This document shows, one piece after another, positions 51,996-61,316 of a DNA stretch of 64,000 nt. Made by a program: the position numbers and the translations under genes. Within the stretch, counting starts at the first letter, position 1. Each line of letters opens with the position of its first letter. The notes below the pieces were generated by a model. The model was given only the letters and a program-made list of their open reading frames with translations, searched no databases and had not been told where the DNA came from. Source of the DNA: Hyphomicrobium_A sp963724945 (lineage in GTDB: Bacteria; Pseudomonadota; Alphaproteobacteria; Rhizobiales; Hyphomicrobiaceae); the NCBI GenBank assembly GCA_963724945.1, contig CAVRWL010000003.1, positions 2,170,001-2,234,000 of the forward strand, given 5' to 3'.

Positions 51996-52520
51996 CTAGA
52001 TGTTGCTGTTGTCCGTCGGAAGCGTCGTCTTCATACCCCCGCCGTCATTGCCGCCGCCGCCCCAACCCGAGAACAACCCTTCCTCGGGCGGCGCCTTCGG
52101 CAGTGCGCTCGGCGTGTAGTCGCCGGCGAGATGGCGGGCGAGATCGGCCTTGATCTTCTGCGTCTTCTCGGGCGTGCAATAATCAGCCTCCCCGGAGACG
52201 GCCTTGGCGATGCCGTTGAAGGAAACGTCGTAGATCTTCTCGAGCTTGGAGAGGTCGGCGGCGGGGCCACCCATCGCGCGCTCATAGGCGAGATAGTTGG
52301 CCTTGAGCTTGGCGGGATCGAAATTGAAGCCGCACTTGATGGCGCGTGCGGAGACCGTACCGACCTGGAAGGCGCGCATTGGCGGATCGTTGACGGGGGT
52401 CGTATCCGCAACTGGCTTCGCGCCGGCGCCGAAGAGCGACCCCGTCGTGATGCCGGTGGCGCCCGAGCAGCCTGCGAGCGCGGTCGCTACGAGCGCGAGC
52501 GTCAGGTGTGCCACCTTCAT
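51996..52520 (-). CDS. Lipoprotein of unknown function
   Basis: 174 residues. Type II signal peptide MKVAHLTLALVATALAGC, Cys18 lipidated. The mature region has KCGFNFDPAKLKANYLAYERAMGG, LEKIYDVSFNGIAKAVSGEADYCTPEKTQKIKADLARHLAGDYTP with two Cys, and a Gly-rich tail. Not assigned to a family. Transcribed from a region shared with no other gene; the VWA gene ends upstream at 52668. Confidence 0.75.
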   Translation of the reverse strand: MKVAHLTLALVATALAGCSGATGITTGSLFGAGAKPVADTTPVNDPPMRAFQVGTVSARAIKCGFNFDPAKLKANYLAYERAMGGPAADLSKLEKIYDVSFNGIAKAVSGEADYCTPEKTQKIKADLARHLAGDYTPSALPKAPPEEGLFSGWGGGGNDGGGMKTTLPTDNSNI

Positions 52521-52667
52521 CGCGTGCCCCTCAGTTCTCCCGCCCGCATCGACTCCGATAGCGCGGACCTTAGCGCCAATTCCCGTCCCGTCAATTAGGG
52601 CGGGCGGGCATCGTTCTCGCGGCTGGGGACGACCCTCAAAGCCCCCGCCAAAGGCTGCCGATCGGCC

Positions 52668-53843
52668 CTATCGCATCAGCTCACATATGGCCGCATCAAG
52701 GCCTTCCAATGTCAAAGGGTACATGCGGCCCGCCAACAGCCCGCGAATCATGCCGATCGACGGGGTCCAGCCCCAATGGGCCTCGGGGATCGGATTGAGC
52801 CAGACGCAGTGCTTGTAGGTCTCCTCCACCCGCTTTAACCAGATGGCGCCCGCCTCCTCGTTCATGTGCTCGACCGCGCCGCCCGCATGCGTGATCTCGT
52901 AGGGGCTCATCGAAGCGTCGCCGACGAAGATCACCTTGTAGTCGGCGGGGTAGGTGTTGAGCACGTCCCAGGTCGGTGTCAGTTCGCTTCGGGCCCTCGC
53001 GTTGCTGCTCCAGACCGCTTCGTAGAGGCAGTTGTGAAAATAGTAGTATTCGAGGTGCTTGAACTCGGAGCGAGCGGCGGAGAACAGCTCCTCGGCGCAC
53101 TTCACGTGCCAGTCCATCGAGCCGCCGGCATCGAGGAACATGAGCACCTTAATGGCGTTGTGGCGCTCAGGGATCATGCGAATATCGAGATAGCCCTTCT
53201 CGGCGGTGCCGCGGATGGTACCGGCGAGATCGAGCTCCTCGGGCGCACCCTGGCGCGCGAAGGAGCGCAGGCGGCGCAGCGCCAGCTTGATGTTGCGCGT
53301 GCCGATCTCGACGGTGTCGTCGAGGTCCTTGAACTCGCGCTTGTCCCACACCTTGATCGCGCGGCCGTGGCGGCTCTCCTTCTGGCCGATGCGCACGCCC
53401 GCCGGATTGTAGCCGTAGGCGCCATAGGGCGAGGTGCCCCCGGTGCCTATCCACTTGTTGCCGCCCGCGTGCCGCTCCTTCTGCTCGGCGAGACGCTTCT
53501 TCAGCGTCTCCATGATCTTCTCCCAGCCGCCGAGCTCGGCGATGCGGCGCTTGTCCTCCTCGGAGAGATGCAGCTCCGAGAGCAGGCGGAGCCAGTCCTC
53601 GGGGATCTCAGCCTCGATGCCGTCGGGTAGCGCGGCGAGGCCCTTGAACACCTGCCCGAACACGCGGTCGAAGCGGTCGAGATGGCGCTCGTCCTTGATG
53701 AGGCAGGCGCGCGACAAGTAGTAGAAGTCCTCGACGCGCCGGCCCGGGAGGTCGGCGTTGAGCCCCTCGAGCAGCGTCAGGTACTCCTTCAGCGTCACGG
53801 GTAGACCGGCGCGCTTCAGCTCGTGGAAGAAGGTCGTGAACAT
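52668..53843 (-). CDS. VWA-domain protein (CoxE-like)
   Basis: 391 residues. The N-terminal half (FFHELKRAGLPVTLKEYLTLLEGL, FYYLSRACLIKDERHLDRFDRVFGQVF) is typical of VWA/CoxE-type proteins that often work with an AAA+ MoxR ATPase. The VWA MIDAS-like motif begins near residue 235: IKVLMFLDAGGSMDWHVKCAEELFSAA. It reads D-A-G-G-S, with Gly where DxSxS has the first Ser. KVIFVGDASMSPYEI and AIWLKRVEETYKHCVWLNP complete the domain. No MoxR gene is in this window. The protein probably acts in the cytosol on a metal-dependent assembly partner. Confidence 0.85.
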   Translation of the reverse strand: MFTTFFHELKRAGLPVTLKEYLTLLEGLNADLPGRRVEDFYYLSRACLIKDERHLDRFDRVFGQVFKGLAALPDGIEAEIPEDWLRLLSELHLSEEDKRRIAELGGWEKIMETLKKRLAEQKERHAGGNKWIGTGGTSPYGAYGYNPAGVRIGQKESRHGRAIKVWDKREFKDLDDTVEIGTRNIKLALRRLRSFARQGAPEELDLAGTIRGTAEKGYLDIRMIPERHNAIKVLMFLDAGGSMDWHVKCAEELFSAARSEFKHLEYYYFHNCLYEAVWSSNARARSELTPTWDVLNTYPADYKVIFVGDASMSPYEITHAGGAVEHMNEEAGAIWLKRVEETYKHCVWLNPIPEAHWGWTPSIGMIRGLLAGRMYPLTLEGLDAAICELMR

Positions 53844-53975
53844 GTGCGAAGCCCTGGGGCCCGTCCGCCGGTTGCGCTTGGTGGGGGAGCAGTAAACACC
53901 ACACGCGCCGCGTGCTGCTTCAACTTAGCAGAGATCGCAACAGGTGATAGCGCGGCAAACAAGTCGGCTCGGGGC

Positions 53976-54674
53976 TCAATTTTTCTTTTTGGCCGCGCCA
54001 ACCGGCGCGATCGACCCCGTGCTCGTGGGCGCGGGAGGCTCGCTGTCCTTGCCGATCAGGATGTCGGAGTCATCGATATACCATTTCTGGATCTCGACGA
54101 TTTCCGGTGGTTTGCCACTCGCGAGCAGCCAGCCGTCGACCGCAAACTTCTGGCTTGTACCCTTCTCGATGAGGGTGCCGGCGTAGTGGGTCCAGCCGGA
54201 GTATCCTTTGAGGTAGTCCTCCTTGACGTAAACCCCGCCGACGCTGTGATGGCGCAGCAGGTGGTGCCGGTCGAGAATGAGCAGGTAGCTCGAAAGATTG
54301 GTCGCAACGTCCACGCAGTCCATCTGCGTCGGGTCGCCGTTGCCGGCCATATCGTCGCCTGGCCGATCGTTTGCAGTGCCGACCACGGCGTCGACCCGAT
54401 GCTCCATCCAGGCGAGCGTATCGCGTATCGCCACTCGCTCTTCGGCGGCGGTCTTGGTCTTTGCCGACGACATCATGGATTGCAACTTGACGATGTCGGC
54501 TCCGGTGAATTGGAAGGGCGTTTGCTTGCGGCAGCCATACGCGCTGCAGGCGAACACGCGATCGCCTTCGGGCATGCGTGCCTGGTAGCGCTGATAATGG
54601 GCATCGATCGGGTCGTCGAGGTGATAGGCACAGCCCACGAGCGGCGCAACCGCTAGGACGCTCATAGAAGCCAT
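53976..54674 (-). CDS. Putative lipoprotein, unknown function
   Basis: 232 residues from ATG 54674 (MASMSVLAVAPLVGCAYHLDDP). LVGC is lipobox-like, with Cys at residue 15. The mature region (VFACSAYGCRKQTPFQFTGADI, WMEHRVDAVVGTANDRPGDDM, MDCVDVATNLSSYLLILDRHHLL, GVYVKEDYLKGYSGWTHYAGTLIEKGT) has four Cys and aromatic strands but is unrecognised. It ends with a Pro-rich tail and Lys run. Downstream of the terminator of porin 1 on the same strand. Confidence 0.65.
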   Translation of the reverse strand: MASMSVLAVAPLVGCAYHLDDPIDAHYQRYQARMPEGDRVFACSAYGCRKQTPFQFTGADIVKLQSMMSSAKTKTAAEERVAIRDTLAWMEHRVDAVVGTANDRPGDDMAGNGDPTQMDCVDVATNLSSYLLILDRHHLLRHHSVGGVYVKEDYLKGYSGWTHYAGTLIEKGTSQKFAVDGWLLASGKPPEIVEIQKWYIDDSDILIGKDSEPPAPTSTGSIAPVGAAKKKN

Positions 54675-54866
54675 GAGCACACGCAGACGCGCGCACCTGG
54701 AGTGACGGTTCGGATTAATGCTAGCCCCCGCGGCAAAGCCAACTCTGAGAATCGTCGCTAGCACGCAGAATGATTCGCGCAACGCAGCGAGCTGTGGGCT
54801 CTTTGCGCAGCTCTGTGGAAATCTCGAAGCTCGCGCAAGGTCGGTGGAGGCACAGCCGGCGAAGAC

Positions 54867-54899
54867 AAAAAAACCGCCCTGGAGGACCAGGGCGGTTTC
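54867..54899 (-). terminator. Rho-independent terminator of porin 1
   Basis: AAACCGCCCTGG (54871-54882) and CCAGGGCGGTTT (54887-54898) form a perfect 12 bp stem with a four-base loop. Read on the minus strand, a run of T follows (A-run at 54867-54873 on plus). Confidence 0.88.
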
Positions 54900-54928
54900 A
54901 GAAGAGAGAGATAGAGAGTTGGCGTCGA

Positions 54929-56411
54929 TCAGAAGTTGATCAGGCCGCCGAACTTGATGTACTGGAAGTCCTTGTAGCCCGGCAGTCGCACCGGCAGCGC
55001 AAGTGGCGCTTTGCGGCGGCCGTAGTACACCGCAAAGGTTGTCGCTGAAGCCGATGTGACGATAGCTGAGCCACAGGGACATGGCGGCAGAGTCGATCTC
55101 CTGAACCACGCCGAGGCCCCACATCTTCATCGTGCTGTCGTATGCCGCAGTCTCGGCGGGAGCGAAGTTGTGACACGCCTTCACCCGCTGGAGGCCTGAA
55201 AGTTGTTGCCGTCGTAGCACGCGCTCCAACTCGCCGTAGAGCACCGTATGGCCGATCGGATGCCAGCGCTCACGCAGACCGCCCTTGAAGTACCAGGTGT
55301 CCGTCACAGGAAGGTTAAGTCCCGCGGCGTTGTTGTCGTCGAGGCGTCCGTAGTTCACCAAACCCCAGAGACCCGTCGGGACGTGCTCGAGCATAGGCAC
55401 CGATCTGGAAGTAGTCGGCGCGGCCCGGATCGGGATACGTGCCGCTTAGGTAGTTCGAACCGGTGATGCAGGTAGGCCCGGTAAGAGGCAGGTTGAGACC
55501 GTGCCGATTGTTGAGCGGGCGCAGGTGTTGCCGTCGTTCCACTGGTTATAGGCAGTGGCGACTGACAGCTTCACGCCATTGAACTCACCCGCATAACGTG
55601 CAGCGACGTCCCAGAAGGTGTCGTCGCCGTAGTCGGCCGACACCGAGAAGCCTTGCCAGGTCGGCGAAGTCATAGCGGATGGCATTACGAGGCAAGCCGT
55701 CGCAGTCACCCCATACGCCGCCCATGCCACGGCAACCGCCCGCGCTACCCCAAAGGCAAGCCCGATTGCAGCACCGTTCCTGCGATAGATCTGGAAGGCA
55801 TTCGCTTCGAACGCCACCCAGTTCGCCGGAACAAGCGAGCCCGAGCCGTCAACCAGGATCGCGGTGTTGTCCGACGCCTGTGACTGGCGGCCGATCGACA
55901 CCTTGCCGAGGTGATCGCTCTTCAAGAACCAGAACGACTGCAGCACGGTGACCGTCGGGCCGATCACAGCGCCCTGTTGGACCAAGTTGTCGACAGAAGG
56001 TCCTTGGGCACCGAAGCCGAGCAGGCCACGAACCCCCTGGTCGACCGTCAGCGCGTCGGAGTCGATCAATTCCAAGTGCAGCACGTAGCCGGCGTAGTAG
56101 CCTGGCGCGATGGTCGCCTGGCCCGTGAACTTGACGTTAGAAGCGAGCGTGGTGCCGAGGCCGGTCACGTAAAGCTTCTTCTCGAAACCATCATCCCAGT
56201 ACAGTGCCTGCTCACCAACCCAACCGGAGATGGTCAGCGACACCTTGCGATTTCCCTTGCGGGCGGTCGTAGCTTCAAGCTCGGCGATGCGCTCCTCGAG
56301 ATCCGCGCAGCAGTTCCCCCCGAGGTCGGCCGCGGACGCGCTGCCAGCGGAGAGACCGCCTACCAGCAGGCCCGCCGCCACCAGGGCGCTAAGGCTGATT
56401 TTCCTCATCAT
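54929..56411 (-). pseudogene. Porin 1 (Hyphomicrobium-type), interrupted by several frameshifts
   Basis: Outer-membrane trimeric-type porin. MMRKISLSALVAAGLLVGGLS is a signal peptide, and ADLGGNCCADLEERIAELEATTARKGNRKVSL marks the family. The first frame stays open to about 55720, then parts of the mature sequence appear in different frames: GVSVSADYGDDTFWDVAARYAG, then GSNYLSGTYPDPGRADYFQIG, then LWGLVNYGRLDDNNAAGLNLPV, and finally YKDFQYIKFGGLINF ending at 54929-54931. At least four breaks are needed. Two adjacent ATGs open the gene (56411, 56408) behind GGGAG. Conserved outer-membrane ending (terminal Phe) survives. Confidence 0.8.
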
Positions 56412-57000
56412 TAGTCTCCCGTCTTCGTCTCAGCTGGATGGCGGACGCTGATACAAAAGGAACGCGAGACATAAACCGCCCTAGCAATGCGCAAGGCAAA
56501 TCCGCTTGGACCGCTGCGTGCCGGGATCGACACTGCTGTGATTCGCGCCGGTGCAACAATTAGGCATTGCTCTTTTGGTGGTGACGAATCCACGAGTGTG
56601 GCGAGGGCGCCACGAGGCATTGCAGGCACAGCTCACCTGCGCTTTGCTGTGCGAGGGCTCGGGAGCCATGGATGCGGCGTCCGCTGCCCTCGACAAAATC
56701 AAGCCGGCTCAACGCGCTGCGCCAGGATTTCGGCAGCAGGAGCAAGGGCGCGCGAGGCCGCCGTCGCCGCCAGCGTGAAGCTTGTGGCCGAGTACGGAGG
56801 AGATGCAAGACGGCGCTCCGGCACGGCCTGGGGATAAAGTGTGCACGGAGGGGTCGCGGGAGACTTTGCTGCGCGGACGGATCAGCGCCGCCAGTCAGAG
56901 GCCACACTTCGCCCGCGCTCCAGAGCTTCTTGCCGGCTATTGCGGCCGATGCATCCGACGACATCAGCCAAGCGACGGAAGGGCTCGGCGTCGCTCCCCC
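56412..57000. other. Intergenic region between the two porin genes
   Basis: About 590 bases. Short open frames here (for example plus 56487-56837) have Arg/Ser-rich translations without family features. The porin 1 promoter should lie in its left part. No other signal was recognised. Confidence 0.4.
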
Positions 57001-57036
57001 GGAAAAGAAAGAAGCCGCCCCCTTGCGGGAGCGGCT
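57001..57036 (-). terminator. Rho-independent terminator of porin 2
   Basis: On the minus strand AGCCGCTCCC pairs with GGGGGCGGCT (one G-U pair) closed by a GCAA tetraloop, followed by TCTTTCTTTTCC. It lies 27 bases after the porin 2 stop. Confidence 0.75.
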
Positions 57037-57062
57037 CCTGATTTTCTCGCAGTGCGCTGAGC

Positions 57063-58426
57063 TTAGAAGTTGATCAGCGCGCCGAACTTCACGAGCTGGA
57101 AGCTGTCGAGGCTGTTGACTGTTCCCGTTGCGTCATCGTCGGAAACACTGCCGTCGAAGTGGTCATACTGGAGCCACAGCGACATGGCGGCTGCATCGAT
57201 CTCCTGCACCGCACCAATGCTCCACTCGCGGATCTCGCGTGCTGGTGACGTCAGTCATCGCCAGTCACCGAATCTGCAGCGGCTGTAGTCCTCGATGGCA
57301 TCGCTCGATCATGTCGTTGCGCTGCGCATACGCACCATAGAGACCGTGTGACCAAGCGGGTTCCAGCGCTCACGCAGACCACCCTTGACCATCCAATGAT
57401 CCGGATGGCTGTTCTAGTCCGCGGCTCGACGACATTGTCAGGTACTCACGGCCATAGGCACCGTAGACGAACAAACCGGTTGCAACATGCTCAAGGTAGA
57501 TGCCGGACTGCCAGTAGCCAACTTTACTTGCGGACATCGGCCGAATTGATGCAGGTGACTCACCTGCGGTGCCGACTGGCCGCCGCACTGGGTCGCCTCA
57601 GACCAGCCGGTGGTGGCGGCGATCTTGAAGCCACTCCACTCACCGGCATAGCGGCCGTAGACATCCCAGTAGTCGTCCTGACCCCAGTCGGCGCTCATCG
57701 AGAAGCCGGCGTAGGTCGGGCTAGTCGTAGCGAACGATGGTTGCTCGGGACCGCAACGCAGTCACCACCGATGCCTGCAGCTCGAGGTGTTGCAGAAACC
57801 GAGATCGCCCCAGTGTTACGCCGGTGAGCCTCGCGCCATTGCGAATTCAAGAAGAAGGCGGCGTTGTCGAACATCACCCAGTTGGAAGGAACGAGCGAGC
57901 CCGAGCCATCGACCAGGATCGCCGCGTTGTCAGCCCGCAGCCGACTGCTTGCCGATGCTGACCTTGCCGAGGTGGTCGCTCTTGATGAACCAGAACGACT
58001 GCAGGACGTTGACGCCGGACGCTGCCAGTACCGGTTGCCGTCGTCCTGGCTCTGAGTGTATGAACAGCGGATCATGCTCGTCGGCTTCGATCTGCAGCAC
58101 GTAGCCGGCGTACCAGCCTGGCATGATGGTCGCCTGGCCGGTGAACTTCACGTGGCTGGCCAGCGTGGTGCCGAGGCCCGTCCACGTAGACGTTGCTCTC
58201 GCGCGCCGTCGTCCCACCACATGACCTGCTCGCCGACCCAACCGGAGACCGTCAGCGAAACCTTGCGGTTGCCCTTGCGGGCGGTCGTGGCCTCGAGCTC
58301 AGCGATACGCTCCTCGAGATCGGCGCAGCAGTTGCCCCCGAGATCGGCGGCGGACGCGCTGCTGGCCGTAAGCCCGCCAACTAGCAGGCCTGCCGCCACA
58401 AGGGCACCCAAACTATACTTTTTCAT
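57063..58426 (-). pseudogene. Porin 2, paralogue of porin 1, interrupted by several frameshifts
   Basis: MKKYSLGALVAAGLLVGGL signal peptide, then ADLGGNCCADLEERIAELEAT and a nearly identical start to porin 1. After about 80 codons the frame changes. Segments continue in other frames: GLGTTLASHVKFTGQATIMPGWYAGYVLQIEADE, then NVLQSFWFIKSDHLGKVSIGKQS, then NAAILVDGSGSLVPSNWVMF, then SADWGQDDYWDVYGRYAGEW, and finally LDSFQLVKFGALINF with stop 57063-57065. At least four breaks are required. GGGAG precedes the ATG. Each break could be sequence error in a paralogous repeat or decay. Confidence 0.8.
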
Positions 58427-58506
58427 TGACCTACTCCCGTCTGCTTACTTTCTGATGGCGACGCCACGCACAAGTGCCGCCTACTCCCTACGAAACCCCA
58501 TGCACT

Positions 58507-58543
58507 CTTCGAACACTTGCACCCACACTTCGAACACTTGCAC
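58507..58543. repeat. Two 16 bp direct repeats at 21 bp period upstream of porin 2
   Basis: CTTCGAACACTTGCAC at 58507-58522 and 58528-58543, separated by 5 bases, period 21. Each contains TTCGAA, a palindrome. About 80-120 bases upstream of the porin 2 start, they could be paired operator half-sites on one DNA face. Confidence 0.5.
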
Positions 58544-58809
58544 AGCGGCGGTCACGAGACCGAATCACCGCTCGGGGAAAAACAATAAGCAGAGATTGTA
58601 TGCACAGGGAACGGGCGAGGCGCCCGGAGTTGCGGAATCTCCAGCAACAGTGGCCGCACTGCAACGGCTGAAAATGCGCCCTAAGTCATTGAAGTATAGA
58701 TACGACCTTTGTCATATCGGCGTTTTCGGCACAGCCGAGTATCCACCAGCGTCTGCGCGTCGGCCCTTGATCTTGGGCGCCGGGCACGCGCGATTCGCCA
58801 CGTCGTCTC

Positions 58810-59250
58810 CTAGCTCTCCAAGCCCGGCTGGCGCTTCTTCTTCGTCTGGATGAACTCGCGCGAGACGAGCGCCAGAAGGATGACGATGAACGCCATCGAA
58901 TGTGTCACCAGCACCGTGCCGGGACGATCGGAGAAGTCCTGGCCGACAAAATACTTGAGAAACGCCGGCTCGAACCGTGCCGCCTGCCCATAGAGGGCGC
59001 GGTACTGGTCGAGCGTGGCGTCGAGCAGGATGTAGGTGTTGGCCAGCGCCTTGCCGTTGATCCACTCGAACAGAACGACGCCGCCGAGCGCGAAGAAGCG
59101 GGCGATGATGTTGAGGCTCTCGACAGCCTCGTCATAGATGAAGAGCAGGGCGAAGATGGCGATGTGCACGGTGACGAAGAACTGCCACAGGAAATCGATC
59201 TGCGAGCGCAGCGCGAGGATGGCCTCGATGAGCGTTGCTTCGGCGATCAT
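58810..59250 (-). CDS. Putative membrane protein, unknown function
   Basis: 146 residues from ATG 59250 with GGGGGGA upstream. A first membrane segment (FLWQFFVTVHIAIFALLFIYD), a second (IIARFFALGGVVLFEWINGKA), and a third near the C-terminus (MAFIVILLALVSREFIQ). The intermediate region is aromatic-rich and polar. No family recognised. A longer reading frame reaches 59343 but has no signal. Confidence 0.55.
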   Translation of the reverse strand: MIAEATLIEAILALRSQIDFLWQFFVTVHIAIFALLFIYDEAVESLNIIARFFALGGVVLFEWINGKALANTYILLDATLDQYRALYGQAARFEPAFLKYFVGQDFSDRPGTVLVTHSMAFIVILLALVSREFIQTKKKRQPGLES

Positions 59251-59762
59251 GGCGGTCCCCCCTGGCGAGCTTCGGATTGGCACACCCTGAAGTGCCGCCT
59301 TCGTCTCCTCCCCTCTACAACTTTCTAGCAGAATTCCCCACATAGGCCATGGAGCTGAGCGCAGAGGACGACGCTAAGCCCCCAGTATGACGCCGCTTTG
59401 GCTGCGCTGCCGCGTCGCACCGGCCCGGGAGCGGCCCGGTCCGTGGGCGCCTCCCGAGCCACTTGCTCGCCCGCCTCGCTTGGACTAAATTGTTGCGGCG
59501 CGAAATTGCGCCAAGAGGATCGTCGATAGCAGCTGCAACAAGCAGCCCGAAGCGCGATAAGCACGCCGCCGCAAAGCGGGCCACGACGCTCCGTAAACTT
59601 CCCGGGAAGAACCGCCAAAGAAGAGGCGCACGAGCCGCTCTGGAGGATTCTCGCGACGATTTTCGGCAACGCGGGGTCGGCTGCAGGCGAACGCCGGCGG
59701 TGCATGGCGCGTTTCTAAGGCAGCGCGGGGACGCGCAGAGGCACGGAAAGCTGAAGATACCA
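59251..59762. other. Intergenic region upstream of opgG
   Basis: About 510 bases. The opgG frame remains open upstream to 59463 but without OpgG similarity. GGCGC-N6-GCGCC at 59497-59512 is a small inverted repeat. No recognisable promoter elements. Confidence 0.4.
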
Positions 59763-61316
59763 ATGGCACGATCGCGGATGGATCGCAGGGCGGTCCTCAG
59801 AGGGAGTGGTGCGCTGGCGGCGCTCGCCGCCGGCACGCGCATCCTCGGCCTTCCGCGTGCGCTCGCTGCGCCCGCCGTCGACGCCACGATGAGCTTCACG
59901 AGCGGCGTTGTGCAAAATCTCGCCCAGCAACTCGCAGCGCAGCCTTTCGCCAAGCCGAAGGCGACGCTGCCGCCGGCGTTTCGCAAGCTCACCTACGATC
60001 AATTCCGCGACATTCGCTTCCGCACCGACGAGGCGATCTGGCGCGGCGAGAATTTCGACTTCGAGATGCAGCTGTTGCCCATGGGCTGGCTCTTCGACGC
60101 GCCCGTCGAGATCTGGCTCGTCGAGAACGGCACCGCCAAGCGTCTCGTCGCTGACAAGAGCCTGTTCTCGTTCGGGCCGCTCGTCGGTGAGGTGGACGCC
60201 GCCGCGCCCTACGGGTTCTCCGGCTTCCGCATCCACGGGCCCATCAACCGCGCGGACTATTTCGACGAGTACGTGGTGTTTCAGGGCGCGAGCTACTTCC
60301 GCGCCGTTGGCCGCGGCCAGGGCTACGGCATTTCCGCGCGCGGTCTCGCCATCGACACCGCGCAGCCGAGCGGCGAGGAGTTTCCCATCTTCCGCTCGTT
60401 CTGGATCGAGACGCCGAAGCCCGGCGCGCGCTCGATCGTCGTCCACGCGCTGCTCGACAGTCAGTCGACGACGGGCGCCTACCGGTTCGAGATCGAGGCC
60501 GGCGCGGCGACGACCATCGACGTGCAGGCGACGCTCTATCCGCGCCGCAAGCTGACGCACGTCGGGCTCGCGCCGCTGACGAGCATGTTCCTGCATGGGC
60601 CGGGGAACCATCGCATCGACGACGACTTCCGCCCGGCGGTGCACGACAGCGACGGGCTTGCGATCCATAACGGCAACGGGGAGTTCATCTGGCGTCCGCT
60701 GACCAATCCGCGCATGCTGCAGACGAGCGCGTTCATCGACACTAGTCCCAAAGGTTTCGGGCTATGCCAGCGCGCACGCTCCTTTCGCGACTACGAGGAT
60801 CTGGAGGCCCGCTACGAGCGCCGCCCGACGGTTTGGATCGAGCCGAAAGGCCCTTGGGGGCCAGGCTTCGTGGAGCTCATCGAGATCCCGACGGACGAGG
60901 AGATCCACGACAACATCGTCGCCTACTGGAAGCCCGCGAACGGGCCCGATAGCGGCAGCGCGTTTCCCTTCGCCTACCGCATGTATTGGACCGACGAGAT
61001 CCCGGTCGCCTGGAGCGGGGCACGCGTCGTCGCGACGCGGACCGGCCATGCCAGGACCAAGGGCTCGACGCTGTTCGTCGTCGATTTCGCCGGGCCCGCC
61101 GTCGCCGGGCAGCACCAGTTGCCCGTCGCCGCCGTCGTCGCCAATCCCGGTACGATTAATAACGTTGTCGTGCATGCCAATCCCGAGATCGACGGCGTGC
61201 GCGTCTCTTTCGAGCTCAACCCGGCGGGAACCGACCTCTGCGAACTACGTTTGGCCTTGAAGCTTGGGGATCGGCAGATCTCCGAGAGTTGGCTTTATCG
61301 ATGGACACGATCATGA
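59763..61316 (+). CDS. opgG: Glucan biosynthesis protein OpgG (MdoG/OpgD family)
   Basis: Periplasmic protein needed for osmoregulated periplasmic glucan synthesis. 517 residues. The N-terminus MARSRMDRRAVLRGSGALAA has a twin-arginine motif (RRAVLRG), so export is probably by Tat, as for E. coli OpgD. The body has the OpgG fold: RKLTYDQFRDIRFRTDEAIWRGENFDFEM, GFSGFRIHGPINRADYFDEYVVFQGASYFRAVGRGQGYGISARGLAIDTAQPSGEEFPIFRSFWI, FGLCQRARSFRDYEDLEARYERRPTVWIEP and AYWKP. Overlaps opgH by 4 bases if ATG 61313 is used. Confidence 0.93.
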   Translation: MARSRMDRRAVLRGSGALAALAAGTRILGLPRALAAPAVDATMSFTSGVVQNLAQQLAAQPFAKPKATLPPAFRKLTYDQFRDIRFRTDEAIWRGENFDFEMQLLPMGWLFDAPVEIWLVENGTAKRLVADKSLFSFGPLVGEVDAAAPYGFSGFRIHGPINRADYFDEYVVFQGASYFRAVGRGQGYGISARGLAIDTAQPSGEEFPIFRSFWIETPKPGARSIVVHALLDSQSTTGAYRFEIEAGAATTIDVQATLYPRRKLTHVGLAPLTSMFLHGPGNHRIDDDFRPAVHDSDGLAIHNGNGEFIWRPLTNPRMLQTSAFIDTSPKGFGLCQRARSFRDYEDLEARYERRPTVWIEPKGPWGPGFVELIEIPTDEEIHDNIVAYWKPANGPDSGSAFPFAYRMYWTDEIPVAWSGARVVATRTGHARTKGSTLFVVDFAGPAVAGQHQLPVAAVVANPGTINNVVVHANPEIDGVRVSFELNPAGTDLCELRLALKLGDRQISESWLYRWTRS

